This document shows positions 26,506-34,095 of a DNA stretch of 64,000 bases, in pieces. Position numbers and translations under genes: made by a program. How positions within the stretch are numbered: the stretch's first letter is position 1; each line of letters starts with the position of its first letter. The notes under the pieces were generated by a model. That model saw nothing but the letters and a program-made list of their open reading frames with translations. It searched no databases and had not been told where the DNA came from. The stretch lies in assembly GCF_028368855.1 (NCBI RefSeq), contig NZ_JAQNCY010000012.1:62001-126000 (forward strand). Reading direction: 5' to 3'. Source of the stretch: Leisingera sp. SS27. GTDB taxonomy: Bacteria; Pseudomonadota; Alphaproteobacteria; Rhodobacterales; Rhodobacteraceae.

Positions 26506-27552
26506 TCAACCCCAATCAAGCACCACCTTGCCGCTGGAGCCGGATTTCATCGCCGCAAAGCCGTCGGCAAAGTCATCAACGCCGAAGCGGTGGGTGATCA
26601 CCCGGCTCACATCCAGCCCGTTCTGCAGCATCGCGATCATCTTGTACCAGGTCTCGAACATCTCGCGCCCGTAGACGCCCTTGATGGTAATCGCCTTGAA
26701 CACGATGCGCGACCAGTCGACCGGCGACTTGCCCGGCGGAATGCCCAACAGGGCAATCTTGCCGCCCATCACCAGTGCCTCCACCATCTGATCCAGCGCC
26801 GCCTGACTGCCGGACATTTCCAGCCCGACGTCGAACCCCTGTTTCAGGCCCAACTCGCGCACCACGTCCTGCAGGTCTTCCTGCGCCACGTTCACCGCAC
26901 GCACCGCCGGCACCACATGTTCCGCCAGTGTCAGCCGGTCCGGGTTGATATCGGTGATCACCACATGCCGCGCGCCGGCATGTTTCGCCACCGCCGCCGC
27001 CATGATGCCGATCGGGCCTGCGCCGGTGATCAGCACATCTTCTCCCAGCAGGTCAAAGCTCAGCGCCGTATGCACCGCATTGCCCAGCGGGTCGAGAATG
27101 GCGCCGATCTCATCCGGAATGTCATCCGGCAGCGGCACCACGTTAAAGGCCGGCAGCTTAAGATACTGGGCAAAGGCGCCCTGCTCGTTCACCCCGATGC
27201 CGCGGGTGCCGGGGTCCAGGTGGAACTTGCCGGCCCGGCTCTGGCGCGAGTCTGTCTTGATCAGATGCCCCTCACCGGAGCAGCGCTGCCCCACCGCCAG
27301 ATCGGTGACATTGCGGCCGATCTCGACGATCTCGCCCGCAAACTCATGGCCGGTGATCATCGGCACCGGCACGGTATGCGCCGCCCATTCGTCCCAGTTC
27401 CAGATGTGGATATCGGTGCCGCAGATGCCGGTCTTCTTCACCTTGATCAGCACCTCGTCGGGGCCGATCTCCGGCACCGGCGCCTGCACCATCCACAGGC
27501 CCTCCCGCGGATGGCTTTTCTCCAGCGCCTTCATCGTGTTCGGACGGCTCAT
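26506..27552 (-). CDS. tdh: L-threonine 3-dehydrogenase
   Basis: Tdh (348 aa) oxidises L-threonine to 2-amino-3-ketobutyrate with NAD+. It is a medium-chain dehydrogenase. The catalytic zinc residues are in [18 protein letters not shown] (Cys) and ITGHEFAGE (His, Glu). The Rossmann motif is [19 protein letters not shown]. The structural zinc loop, which in E. coli Tdh holds four cysteines, reads [20 protein letters not shown] here and has none. It overlaps the upstream kbl gene by 4 bp, which fixes the start at 27552. Together they turn threonine into glycine and acetyl-CoA. Confidence 0.95.
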   Translation of the reverse strand: MSRPNTMKALEKSHPREGLWMVQAPVPEIGPDEVLIKVKKTGICGTDIHIWNWDEWAAHTVPVPMITGHEFAGEIVEIGRNVTDLAVGQRCSGEGHLIKTDSRQSRAGKFHLDPGTRGIGVNEQGAFAQYLKLPAFNVVPLPDDIPDEIGAILDPLGNAVHTALSFDLLGEDVLITGAGPIGIMAAAVAKHAGARHVVITDINPDRLTLAEHVVPAVRAVNVAQEDLQDVVRELGLKQGFDVGLEMSGSQAALDQMVEALVMGGKIALLGIPPGKSPVDWSRIVFKAITIKGVYGREMFETWYKMIAMLQNGLDVSRVITHRFGVDDFADGFAAMKSGSSGKVVLDWG

Positions 27553-28736
27553 GACACAATCCCCAGTTCCTTGCCCACCTTGCCAAAGGCGGCCAATGCC
27601 CGGTCCAGTTCCTCCCGCGTCAGTGCGGCATTCATCTGCGTCCGGATCCGCGCTTGGCCGCGCGGCACCACCGGGAAGAAGAAGCCGGAGACATAAACGC
27701 CCTCGTCAAACAGCCTGGCCGCCATGTCCTGCGCCAGCTGCGCCTCGCCCAGCATCACCGGGATGATCGGATGCTCACCCGGCAAGAGGTCAAAGCCAAG
27801 CTTTTCCAGCCCCGCCCGCCAGTATTTCGCATTCTCGAACAGCTGCGCCCGCAGGCCGTCCCCTTCCTCCACCAGCCGGATCGCTTCCAGCCCGGCAGCA
27901 ACAATGGATGGCGGCAGCGAATTGGAGAACAGATAGGGCCGCGCCCGCTGCCGCAGCAGGTCGATCACTGGCTGCGGCCCGGCGATGTAACCGCCGATGG
28001 CCCCCCCAAGTGCTTTGCCCAATGTCCCGGTGACGATATCAACGTCCACCCCGAAATGCTCCGGCGTGCCGGCGCCCGTCGCCCCCATAAATCCGGTGGC
28101 GTGGCAGTCATCCACCATCACTACCGCATCGTATTTGTCCGCCAGCGCCCGGATCTCCGGCAGCTTGGCCAGATAACCGTCCATCGAGAACACGCCGTCG
28201 GTGGCGATCATGATATGCCGCGCCCCGTCTTCACGGGCCTGCTTCAGCCAGGCCTCCAGGTCGTTCATATCGCTGTTCAGGTAGCGGTAGCGCTTTGCCT
28301 TGCACAGCCGGATGCCGTCGATGATCGACGCATGGTTCAGACTGTCCGAAATAATCGCATCCTCCGGCCCCAACAGCGGCTCGAACAAACCGCCATTGGC
28401 GTCGAAACAGGCCGCGAACAGGATCGCGTCATCCTTGCCGAGGAACTTCGCCAGGCGGCTCTCCAGCTCCCGGTGAATGTCCTGGGTGCCGCAGATGAAC
28501 CGCACTGACGCCATGCCGAACCCTTTCGGCTCCATCGCGTCCTTGGCAGCCTTGATCAGGGCGGGGTGGTCGGCCAGACCCAGATAGTTGTTGGCGCACA
28601 GGTTGATCACTTCGCGCCCGCCAACCGTGATCTCCCCCCCCTGCGGGGAGGTGATCATTCGCTCGCGCTTGTACAGCCCCTCACCCTCAATCTGGGCTAG
28701 CGTGTTGGAGATGTCGGTCAGAAAAGCAGTGGACAT
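27549..28736 (-). CDS. kbl: 2-amino-3-ketobutyrate CoA ligase (glycine C-acetyltransferase)
   Basis: Kbl (395 aa) cleaves 2-amino-3-ketobutyrate with CoA to glycine and acetyl-CoA. It is an alpha-oxoamine synthase. The PLP lysine is in [18 protein letters not shown] (about 240-257). Other marks are [15 protein letters not shown] and the [15 protein letters not shown] stretch. The ATG at 28736 has GGGAG seven bases upstream and is better than 28742. tdh follows with a 4-bp overlap. No leucine-responsive or other regulator is adjacent. Confidence 0.96.
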   Translation of the reverse strand: MSTAFLTDISNTLAQIEGEGLYKRERMITSPQGGEITVGGREVINLCANNYLGLADHPALIKAAKDAMEPKGFGMASVRFICGTQDIHRELESRLAKFLGKDDAILFAACFDANGGLFEPLLGPEDAIISDSLNHASIIDGIRLCKAKRYRYLNSDMNDLEAWLKQAREDGARHIMIATDGVFSMDGYLAKLPEIRALADKYDAVVMVDDCHATGFMGATGAGTPEHFGVDVDIVTGTLGKALGGAIGGYIAGPQPVIDLLRQRARPYLFSNSLPPSIVAAGLEAIRLVEEGDGLRAQLFENAKYWRAGLEKLGFDLLPGEHPIIPVMLGEAQLAQDMAARLFDEGVYVSGFFFPVVPRGQARIRTQMNAALTREELDRALAAFGKVGKELGIVS

Positions 28737-28899
28737 GCGCAAACTCCCTTGGTGTCTCGAGTCGCGTGTCTACCATAGCGGATGCGTTTCCGGAATACGG
28801 GATTTCATCATTGCGGAAAAAAATCCGTCAAACTGGACGCGGCGGCTGGAAATCCGCCAATCCGGGCTATCTGCCCAGGAAACAGCAGGGAGTGCGGCC

Positions 28900-29301
28900 A
28901 TGGCAAAAGTGACCGGCATCGGCGGAGTGTTCATCAAGGCGCAAGGTGACGCCAAGGCGCTGGCGGCATGGTACCGTGACCACCTCGGCCTTGAGTTGGA
29001 GGAGTTCGGCGGCGCTGTCCTCAGTTGGAAGGACGACACGGCAGAGGACGGCGGCCTCACGGTCTGGGGCACTGCCGATCCGAACGGCAGCTGGTTTGCC
29101 CCCAGCACCTCCGGTTTCATGATCAACTACCGGGTCGACGATATGGACGGCATGATCGCGCAGCTCACGGACGCAGGCATACCGATCCAGCAGGGTCCTG
29201 AGGCGCACGAGAACGGGCGCTTTGCCTGGCTTATGGATCCGGAGGGCAACAAGGTAGAGTTGTGGGAACCCAAACTCTGGGACGAGAAGAACAAGGGCTG
29301 A
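28900..29301 (+). CDS. VOC (glyoxalase/bleomycin-resistance fold) family protein
   Basis: This 133-aa protein has two VOC beta-alpha-beta modules: GGVFIKAQGDAKALAAWYRD with HLGLELEEFGGAVL, and NYRVDDMDGMIAQLTDAGIP with WLMDPEGNKVELWEP. The terminal Glu in the last module is the usual metal ligand. Family members include glyoxalases, dioxygenases and drug-binding proteins; no specific substrate can be given. It diverges from kbl, with 163 bp between starts, and has its own promoter region. Confidence 0.88.
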   Translation: MAKVTGIGGVFIKAQGDAKALAAWYRDHLGLELEEFGGAVLSWKDDTAEDGGLTVWGTADPNGSWFAPSTSGFMINYRVDDMDGMIAQLTDAGIPIQQGPEAHENGRFAWLMDPEGNKVELWEPKLWDEKNKG

Positions 29302-29308
29302 CCGCCCA

Positions 29309-29339
29309 AAAGAAAACGCGGCCCCCAATGGGGACCGCG
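29309..29339 (-). terminator. Rho-independent terminator of the cold-shock gene
   Basis: On the minus strand a stem of about 9 bp (CGCGGTCCC / GGGGCCGCG with one G-T pair, short loop) is followed by TTTTCTTTT. It lies about 26 bp past the csp stop and close to the convergent VOC stop. Confidence 0.85.
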
Positions 29340-29364
29340 CTTCCAATCAGCAAAGCTGTCTGGC

Positions 29365-29571
29365 TTACACCAGTTCCAGGTTCACAGCCGACTCGCGGCC
29401 GTCACGGCCGGGCTCGATGTCGAAAGTGACTTTCTGGTTGTCGGCGAGGCCGGTCAGGCCCGAACGCTCAACAGCGGAGATGTGCACGAACACATCTTTG
29501 CTGCCGCCCTCGGGTGCGATGAAGCCGTAGCCTTTGGTGGTGTTGAACCATTTTACGGTGCCGGTGGCCAT
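29365..29571 (-). CDS. Cold-shock domain protein
   Basis: A 68-aa CspA-type OB-fold RNA chaperone. RNP-1 is KGYGFIAP (about 13-20) and RNP-2 is VFVHISAVE (about 28-36). The N-terminus MATGTVKWFNTTKG is typical. The ATG at 29571 has GGAGA about 8 bp upstream. A leader of up to about 240 nt separates it from the next gene, so a structured cold-shock 5' UTR is possible though I did not resolve one. Which of the several csp paralogues it is cannot be told. Confidence 0.95.
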   Translation of the reverse strand: MATGTVKWFNTTKGYGFIAPEGGSKDVFVHISAVERSGLTGLADNQKVTFDIEPGRDGRESAVNLELV

Positions 29572-29816
29572 ATCCGTAGTCTCCTGTTTGATGCTGCCCG
29601 CGGAACTGCGGCAGCCTGGCGTAGTCGGTCTGGATCGAGAGACTGATAACGCCGCGAAAACGGGAGACAGTGGATCGACAAGAATAACGTTAGCGGTCCA
29701 CATATGGGCCGGTCCCCCGAGTCGTTCAAGGGGAATGTGCATAAAAGGGCAAGGGCGGGGTATTCTTGCCGAAAATTGCCATCGGGTGTTCCCGGAGCGG
29801 GTGGTACCGGTTTGTA

Positions 29817-30383
29817 CTACGCATTCTTCACAATCAAAAACACCCGCGCCGGCCCCTCGGGGGCGGTGATCGAATGGGCGACGTCGGCGGCATAGCGCGC
29901 GGTGTCGCCGGCCTGCAGCTGGTCCTTGGCATTGCCGGAGCTGACTGCAATCTCGCCCTCCAGCACCGTCAGTTGCTCCACCGCGCCGCGGGTGTGGGGC
30001 TGGCTGATGAGTGCGCCGCCCTGGTCGAAGCGGATGTCATAGACCTCATGCCCGCCAGCCTCCTCTGGCGGCGACAGGATGCGGATGCGGCAGCCCTGGC
30101 CCATGTTCTCGATCTTGGGCACATCCGACGCGCGAAGCACCTCGATCCGGTCCTGCATGTCGCCCGCTTCCAGCAGCCCTGCAAAATCCACCTGCAGGGC
30201 GCGCGTGAGGTTCCACAGCGTCGCAATGGTAGGGGAACTTTCGCCGCGCTCGATCTGGCTCACCATCGAGCGGCTGACGCCCGACAGGTTTGCCACCGCT
30301 TCCAGGCTCAGGCCTTGCGCGCGGCGCGCCTCTTTCAGGCGTGCAGGCAGCAGGGTCAGGATATCGTCTGTGTTTTCCGTCAT
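29817..30383 (-). CDS. XRE-family regulator with C-terminal cupin domain
   Basis: The 188-aa protein has an N-terminal HTH_3 domain (residues 12-70, GLSLEAVANLSGVSRSMVSQ then IERGESSPTIATLWNLTRAL). A cupin_2 domain fills the C-terminus (GAVEQLTVLEGEIAVSSGNA, then GDTARYAADVAHSITAPEGP). XRE-cupin proteins sense a small ligand and often control nearby catabolic genes. It diverges from the thiolase gene. Four phased direct repeats in the gap are likely its operator. The family call is firm. Confidence 0.92.
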   Translation of the reverse strand: MTENTDDILTLLPARLKEARRAQGLSLEAVANLSGVSRSMVSQIERGESSPTIATLWNLTRALQVDFAGLLEAGDMQDRIEVLRASDVPKIENMGQGCRIRILSPPEEAGGHEVYDIRFDQGGALISQPHTRGAVEQLTVLEGEIAVSSGNAKDQLQAGDTARYAADVAHSITAPEGPARVFLIVKNA

Positions 30384-30453
30384 GACGGATTCTCTGCGCC
30401 GGCGGGGCGGATTTGTCAAATGCTCTGGCACCATCGCCATGCTGCGCCGCGGC

Positions 30454-30492
30454 GGTGCACAGGGGGTGTACAAGGGGTGCACGGGGGGTGAC
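30454..30492. promoter_or_regulatory. Four GGTGYAC-type direct repeats at 11-bp spacing (candidate operator array)
   Basis: GGTGCAC (30454), GGTGTAC (30465), GGTGCAC (30476) and a degenerate GGTGAC (30487) repeat at exactly 11 bp, one helical turn. They lie in the 198-bp gap between the divergent XRE-cupin regulator and the thiolase. The spacing places all copies on one face of the DNA, as expected for a regulator bound in tandem. Binding by the adjacent XRE protein is inferred. Confidence 0.6.
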
Positions 30493-30581
30493 GCCGCGTT
30501 TCCATGACGGCACGTCCCGGCAGACAGGGCCATGCTGCGGGCGCATACTGGCGTCAATGCAGGAGTTGAGGAGTAAGACCA

Positions 30582-31757
30582 ATGACAGACATCGTGATCC
30601 TGGACGGCGCCCGTACCGCCATCGGCACCTTTGGCGGCGCGCTGGCAAATACCGCGCCGATCGACCTGGCAGCCACCGTGTCCAAGGCGGCGCTGGAGCG
30701 TTCCGGAGTGGAGGGCGGCCAGATCGGCCATGTGGTGTTCGGCCACATCATCAACACCGAACCCCGCGACATGTACCTGAGCCGGGTTGCAGCAATGCAG
30801 GCAGGCGTCCCGGATGTGGTGCCTGCGATGAACGTGAACCGGCTCTGCGGCTCTGGTGTGCAGGCAATTGTGTCTGCGTTTCAATCGCTTGCCCTTGGAG
30901 ACGCAGAGTTTGCCCTGGCCGGCGGTGCCGAAAACATGTCGCGCAGCCCCTACATCATCCAGCAAAGCCGCTGGGGTGCCAAAATGGGTGATGTTAAGTC
31001 GCTGGACATGATGCTGGGCGCGCTGAACTGCCCGTTCGGCACCGGGCACATGGGGGTGACGGCAGAGAATGTTGCGGATGAGCACGGCATTACCCGCGAG
31101 CAGATGGACGAATTCGCCCTCGCCAGCCAGACCCGCGCCGCTGCGGCGATCGAAGCCGGATATTTCAAGTCCCAGATCGCACCGGTCGAGGTGAAGGTGA
31201 AGCGCGACATGGTTCCGTTTGAGGTGGATGAGCACCCCAAGCCAACCACACCAGAGGCACTGGCGGGCCTGCGCGCGGTGTTCCAGAAGGACGGCCGTGT
31301 AACTGCCGGAAATGCCAGCGGAATCAATGATGGCGCTGCGGCCATGGTGCTGGCCACGGCGGCGGCGGCTGAGCGAGCCGGGTTGAAACCCAAGGCCCGG
31401 ATTCTGGGCTATGCCCATGCCGGGGTGCGGCCCGAGGTGATGGGCATCGGACCGGTTCCCGCGGTGCGCAACCTGCTGGAGAAAACCGGTCTGTCTGCCG
31501 GGGATTTCGACGTCATTGAATCAAACGAAGCCTTCGCCTCGCAGGCGCTGGCGGTGAACAAGGAGCTGGGGCTGGATCCGGCCAAGGTGAACCCGAACGG
31601 AGGCGCCATTGCGCTAGGCCATCCGGTGGGTGCAACCGGTGCCATTATCACTCTGAAAACGCTCTATGAATTAGAGCGCATCGGCGGCTCCAAAGGGTTG
31701 ATCACCATGTGCATCGGCGGTGGTCAGGGCATTGCCCTGGCAATTGAGCGTCTTTGA
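30582..31757 (+). CDS. Acetyl-CoA C-acyltransferase (thiolase family)
   Basis: This 391-aa thiolase has the acyl-carrying cysteine in NRLCGSGVQAIVSAF (about Cys90). It also has the NPNGGAIALGHPVGATGA motif and the second catalytic Cys in CIGGGQGIALAIERL. Length and motifs match acetoacetyl-CoA or beta-ketothiolase (PhaA/BktB/AtoB group), but the subgroup cannot be fixed by eye. GAGGAG lies about 10 bases before the ATG. It has no polyhydroxyalkanoate partner nearby. The divergent XRE-cupin regulator probably controls it. Confidence 0.92.
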   Translation: MTDIVILDGARTAIGTFGGALANTAPIDLAATVSKAALERSGVEGGQIGHVVFGHIINTEPRDMYLSRVAAMQAGVPDVVPAMNVNRLCGSGVQAIVSAFQSLALGDAEFALAGGAENMSRSPYIIQQSRWGAKMGDVKSLDMMLGALNCPFGTGHMGVTAENVADEHGITREQMDEFALASQTRAAAAIEAGYFKSQIAPVEVKVKRDMVPFEVDEHPKPTTPEALAGLRAVFQKDGRVTAGNASGINDGAAAMVLATAAAAERAGLKPKARILGYAHAGVRPEVMGIGPVPAVRNLLEKTGLSAGDFDVIESNEAFASQALAVNKELGLDPAKVNPNGGAIALGHPVGATGAIITLKTLYELERIGGSKGLITMCIGGGQGIALAIERL

Positions 31758-31992
31758 TAAAGGAAGGGCATGGGCGCCGGCAGGCAGGCCCCATGCCCGC
31801 CCTGACCGGCCAGCTGCTGCGGGTTTTGCGGACAGGTTACGGTTTTCTCGTATACAGAAAGTGCAATCCAAAGTAGTATTTTAAATATGACAAGAATCGC
31901 AATAAGTTACTCGCTTCTTGTCCTGTATGCGCTGGACTTGCCTCCGTAGGGGGTGAAATGCCAGCTAATGGCGAGGCAAGCGTGCAGTCCGC

Positions 31993-32013
31993 GCAGCCCG
32001 CAGCCCGCAGCCC
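31993..32013 (+). repeat. Three tandem GCAGCCC copies
   Basis: Three perfect 7-bp direct repeats end in a CCCGCGGG palindrome, just upstream of the receiver gene at 32035. The stretch is non-coding. Slippage could alter the spacing between promoter and start codon. Confidence 0.6.
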
Positions 32014-32034
32014 GCGGGCCGGTAAGGGGGTTTA

Positions 32035-32421
32035 ATGACAACTAAGGTGCTGCTTCTGGAAGATGACCAAGGTGTCCGTTTCACCTTCACAATGGCACTG
32101 CAAGATGCCGGATATGACGTGAAATCTGTTGCCAGCTGTGCCGAAGCGATTGCCGCGTTGTCAGACATCGAGGCAGGAATTCTGATCCTGGATCTGAAGA
32201 TCGGAGAAGAAATGTCGCTGTCTGTGGCCGAATATGCTGCCCTCATGCGCCCGGATATGCCGGTTGTCTACATAACCGGCAGCCGGTTGTTCACCGGCGG
32301 CGAACTGTTCGGATTGAGCCGCAATATCCGCTGGGTGCTGCACAAGCCGGTCAACCTGCCAGATCTTGTTAGCATGATCGACTATGTCGCTGGCCAGATG
32401 GTCACCGCAGAGGCCTGCTGA
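32035..32421 (+). CDS. Single-domain response regulator (receiver)
   Basis: A 128-aa stand-alone REC domain. The acidic pocket is LLLEDD (residues 6-11), the phospho-acceptor is Asp53 (GILILDLK), followed by YITGS and the conserved Lys in LHKPVN. No output domain is attached. Its stop lies 12 bp from the convergent histidine kinase stop, so a functional pair is likely. It faces the kinase rather than being co-transcribed with it. Confidence 0.92.
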   Translation: MTTKVLLLEDDQGVRFTFTMALQDAGYDVKSVASCAEAIAALSDIEAGILILDLKIGEEMSLSVAEYAALMRPDMPVVYITGSRLFTGGELFGLSRNIRWVLHKPVNLPDLVSMIDYVAGQMVTAEAC

Positions 32422-32433
32422 GCCGGGTTTTCA

Positions 32434-33579
32434 TCAGCCGAAAGAAATGGTGAAAACAGCGCCCTTGCCGGGTTCTGCATCGGCAGTGAGCAGCCAGTTG
32501 TGGCGGCGGCAGATCTCAGCGCAAGTCGACAGCCCGATGCCGCTGCCTTCTATTTCACGGTGCGCACGGTGAAAAGGCTGGAGGATCAGGTGCCGGTCTT
32601 CCGGATCAAAGCCGGTTCCGTTGTCCGCAACCGACATCTTCCACTGGTCCCGGCCGGCGCCGCTCAAATCAATCGTGATCTGCAAAGGCCGGTCAGGCTG
32701 CCGGTATTTAATCGCGTTCGACAAAAGATTTGTGAGTACCAGGTGCAGCAGTGTCGGATCTGCGTGCAGCAGGAAGCCGTCGCCGTTGATCCGGATTTGC
32801 CCGCCGCAGGCTTGCAGCTCCTGTGTCAGGCTTGTGCATGCCTCAGACACCGCGTCCTGTGCGGAGATTTCCTGAACGTTTATTCTGGCTGACGTCGACA
32901 CGGAATGGTCCAGCAATTCCGTTGTCAGCCGGTCCATCTGCTGGGTAGCCCGGGTCATGTGCTGCAGGAACTCTCGCGCCGTTTCAGGCAGGCCGTCAGC
33001 GTAATGTTTCCAGAAATAGTGCAATGAACCGGAGAGGGTGCTGATCGGTGTGCGAAGGTCATGGGATGCTGCATGGGCGAAGGCTTCCATTGTCAGCAGA
33101 GTTTCCTGAAGTTTCAGGTTGGCATCCCTGGCGCTGTGCAGCTGGCTGTTCAGCCTGCTGCGCAGCTCATTCATCTGCCGGAGGGAATCTGCAGTAATTC
33201 TGAGCTGGTCATGGGTCAGCAGAATCAGCCGTTCACCCTGCGCATTGGAGCGCAGCAAGGATACACGAAATTCCGTTTCCGGAGACGCCGCCGTGCGGAT
33301 GCCTGCTGTCATGGGCAGGGTCGTGGCACCCTGGGCTGTACCGTGCCGGAGTCTCTCAACGACGCGCTCGGTTTCCAGCAGCGTAAGCTTGCTGATACTG
33401 GTTCCGTTCAATGCACCGCTGCCGGGCTGGGCGCTGGGAGCAAAGCTGCGCTCTGCCCGCCTGTTGCAAACAAGAATGCGCCCGTTCCAGTCGAGGATGA
33501 AAGATGCGTAGGGAGACGCCAAATAAGCCTTCCCCAACAGTTCATCCTCTAAGGAGTCGTTTCCCGCCGGTATCTCCAT
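32434..33579 (-). CDS. PAS-containing sensor histidine kinase
   Basis: The 381-aa kinase has no TM helices, so it is cytoplasmic. A PAS-like domain spans about residues 15-125, then a coiled linker (130-165). The HisKA H-box is FAHAASHDLRTPISTLSGS with His173. The ATPase domain has the N-box LVLTNLLSNAIKYR (Asn284), G1 box VADNGTGFDPED and a C-terminal GSGIGLSTC G2 box. It is last in a minus-strand run behind the PAS fragment and CheR-PAS gene, and convergent with a receiver. Confidence 0.92.
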   Translation of the reverse strand: MEIPAGNDSLEDELLGKAYLASPYASFILDWNGRILVCNRRAERSFAPSAQPGSGALNGTSISKLTLLETERVVERLRHGTAQGATTLPMTAGIRTAASPETEFRVSLLRSNAQGERLILLTHDQLRITADSLRQMNELRSRLNSQLHSARDANLKLQETLLTMEAFAHAASHDLRTPISTLSGSLHYFWKHYADGLPETAREFLQHMTRATQQMDRLTTELLDHSVSTSARINVQEISAQDAVSEACTSLTQELQACGGQIRINGDGFLLHADPTLLHLVLTNLLSNAIKYRQPDRPLQITIDLSGAGRDQWKMSVADNGTGFDPEDRHLILQPFHRAHREIEGSGIGLSTCAEICRRHNWLLTADAEPGKGAVFTISFG

Positions 33580-33688
33580 CAGAGCCGGTTATCCTAAGCT
33601 TTCGGTAAGTTTAAGGTGAAGGCCCGGAGCCGTTGCCATAGCCGGGCGCAGGAGCGTTCCGGTTGGGATATTGCGAAGCATGCTCGGT

Positions 33689-34093
33689 TCACTCTGATCC
33701 GCTCCTGTAAAGCTTCAAACCGCCAAAGACATGAGTTGTGCGGCCCGCCTCGTCCTGAAGGGCTTGAGCAAACAGCTCGCCGTTTTCGTAGCTGCCATCA
33801 GCAGCCTCCAGTCTCACAGGATAGTGAAAAGGCTGTCCTGCCGACAGCACATCCTGCAGCCCGTCGTTAATAAAACTTCTATCTTCCGGATGGATGCACC
33901 CCAGCAGCGTCTCCACGGATGGCACGTCCTTTCCCTGAACACACCCCGTCAGGTCATACATAGGCGCATTCCAGAGCGGCACATTGTTCCTGACGTCAAA
34001 GGAGAAGGTGCCGACCGAGAAATGGTTCAGCACCGCCGCGCTGGACCCCAGCATCAGGCTGCGCTCCTCAAGTTGCGCTTTGTTCCAGCACAC
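33689..34093 (-). CDS. PAS-domain fragment, probably the frameshifted C-terminus of the CheR-PAS gene
   Basis: This 134-aa frame is a PAS/PAC-like domain (FDVRNNVPLWNAPMYDLTG, CIHPEDRSFINDGL, a PAC-like FHYPVRLEAADGSYENGELF). Its start is a GTG with no spacing to its AGGAG, or the inner ATG at 34054 with GAGGAG nine bases upstream. In the upstream frame it reads L-I-G-V-C-W without a stop, which continues the preceding CheR-PAS protein after a one-base shift. It is most likely the cut-off tail. The kinase begins 109 bp further on. Confidence 0.65.
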   Translation of the reverse strand: MCWNKAQLEERSLMLGSSAAVLNHFSVGTFSFDVRNNVPLWNAPMYDLTGCVQGKDVPSVETLLGCIHPEDRSFINDGLQDVLSAGQPFHYPVRLEAADGSYENGELFAQALQDEAGRTTHVFGGLKLYRSGSE

Positions 34094-34095
34094 TC

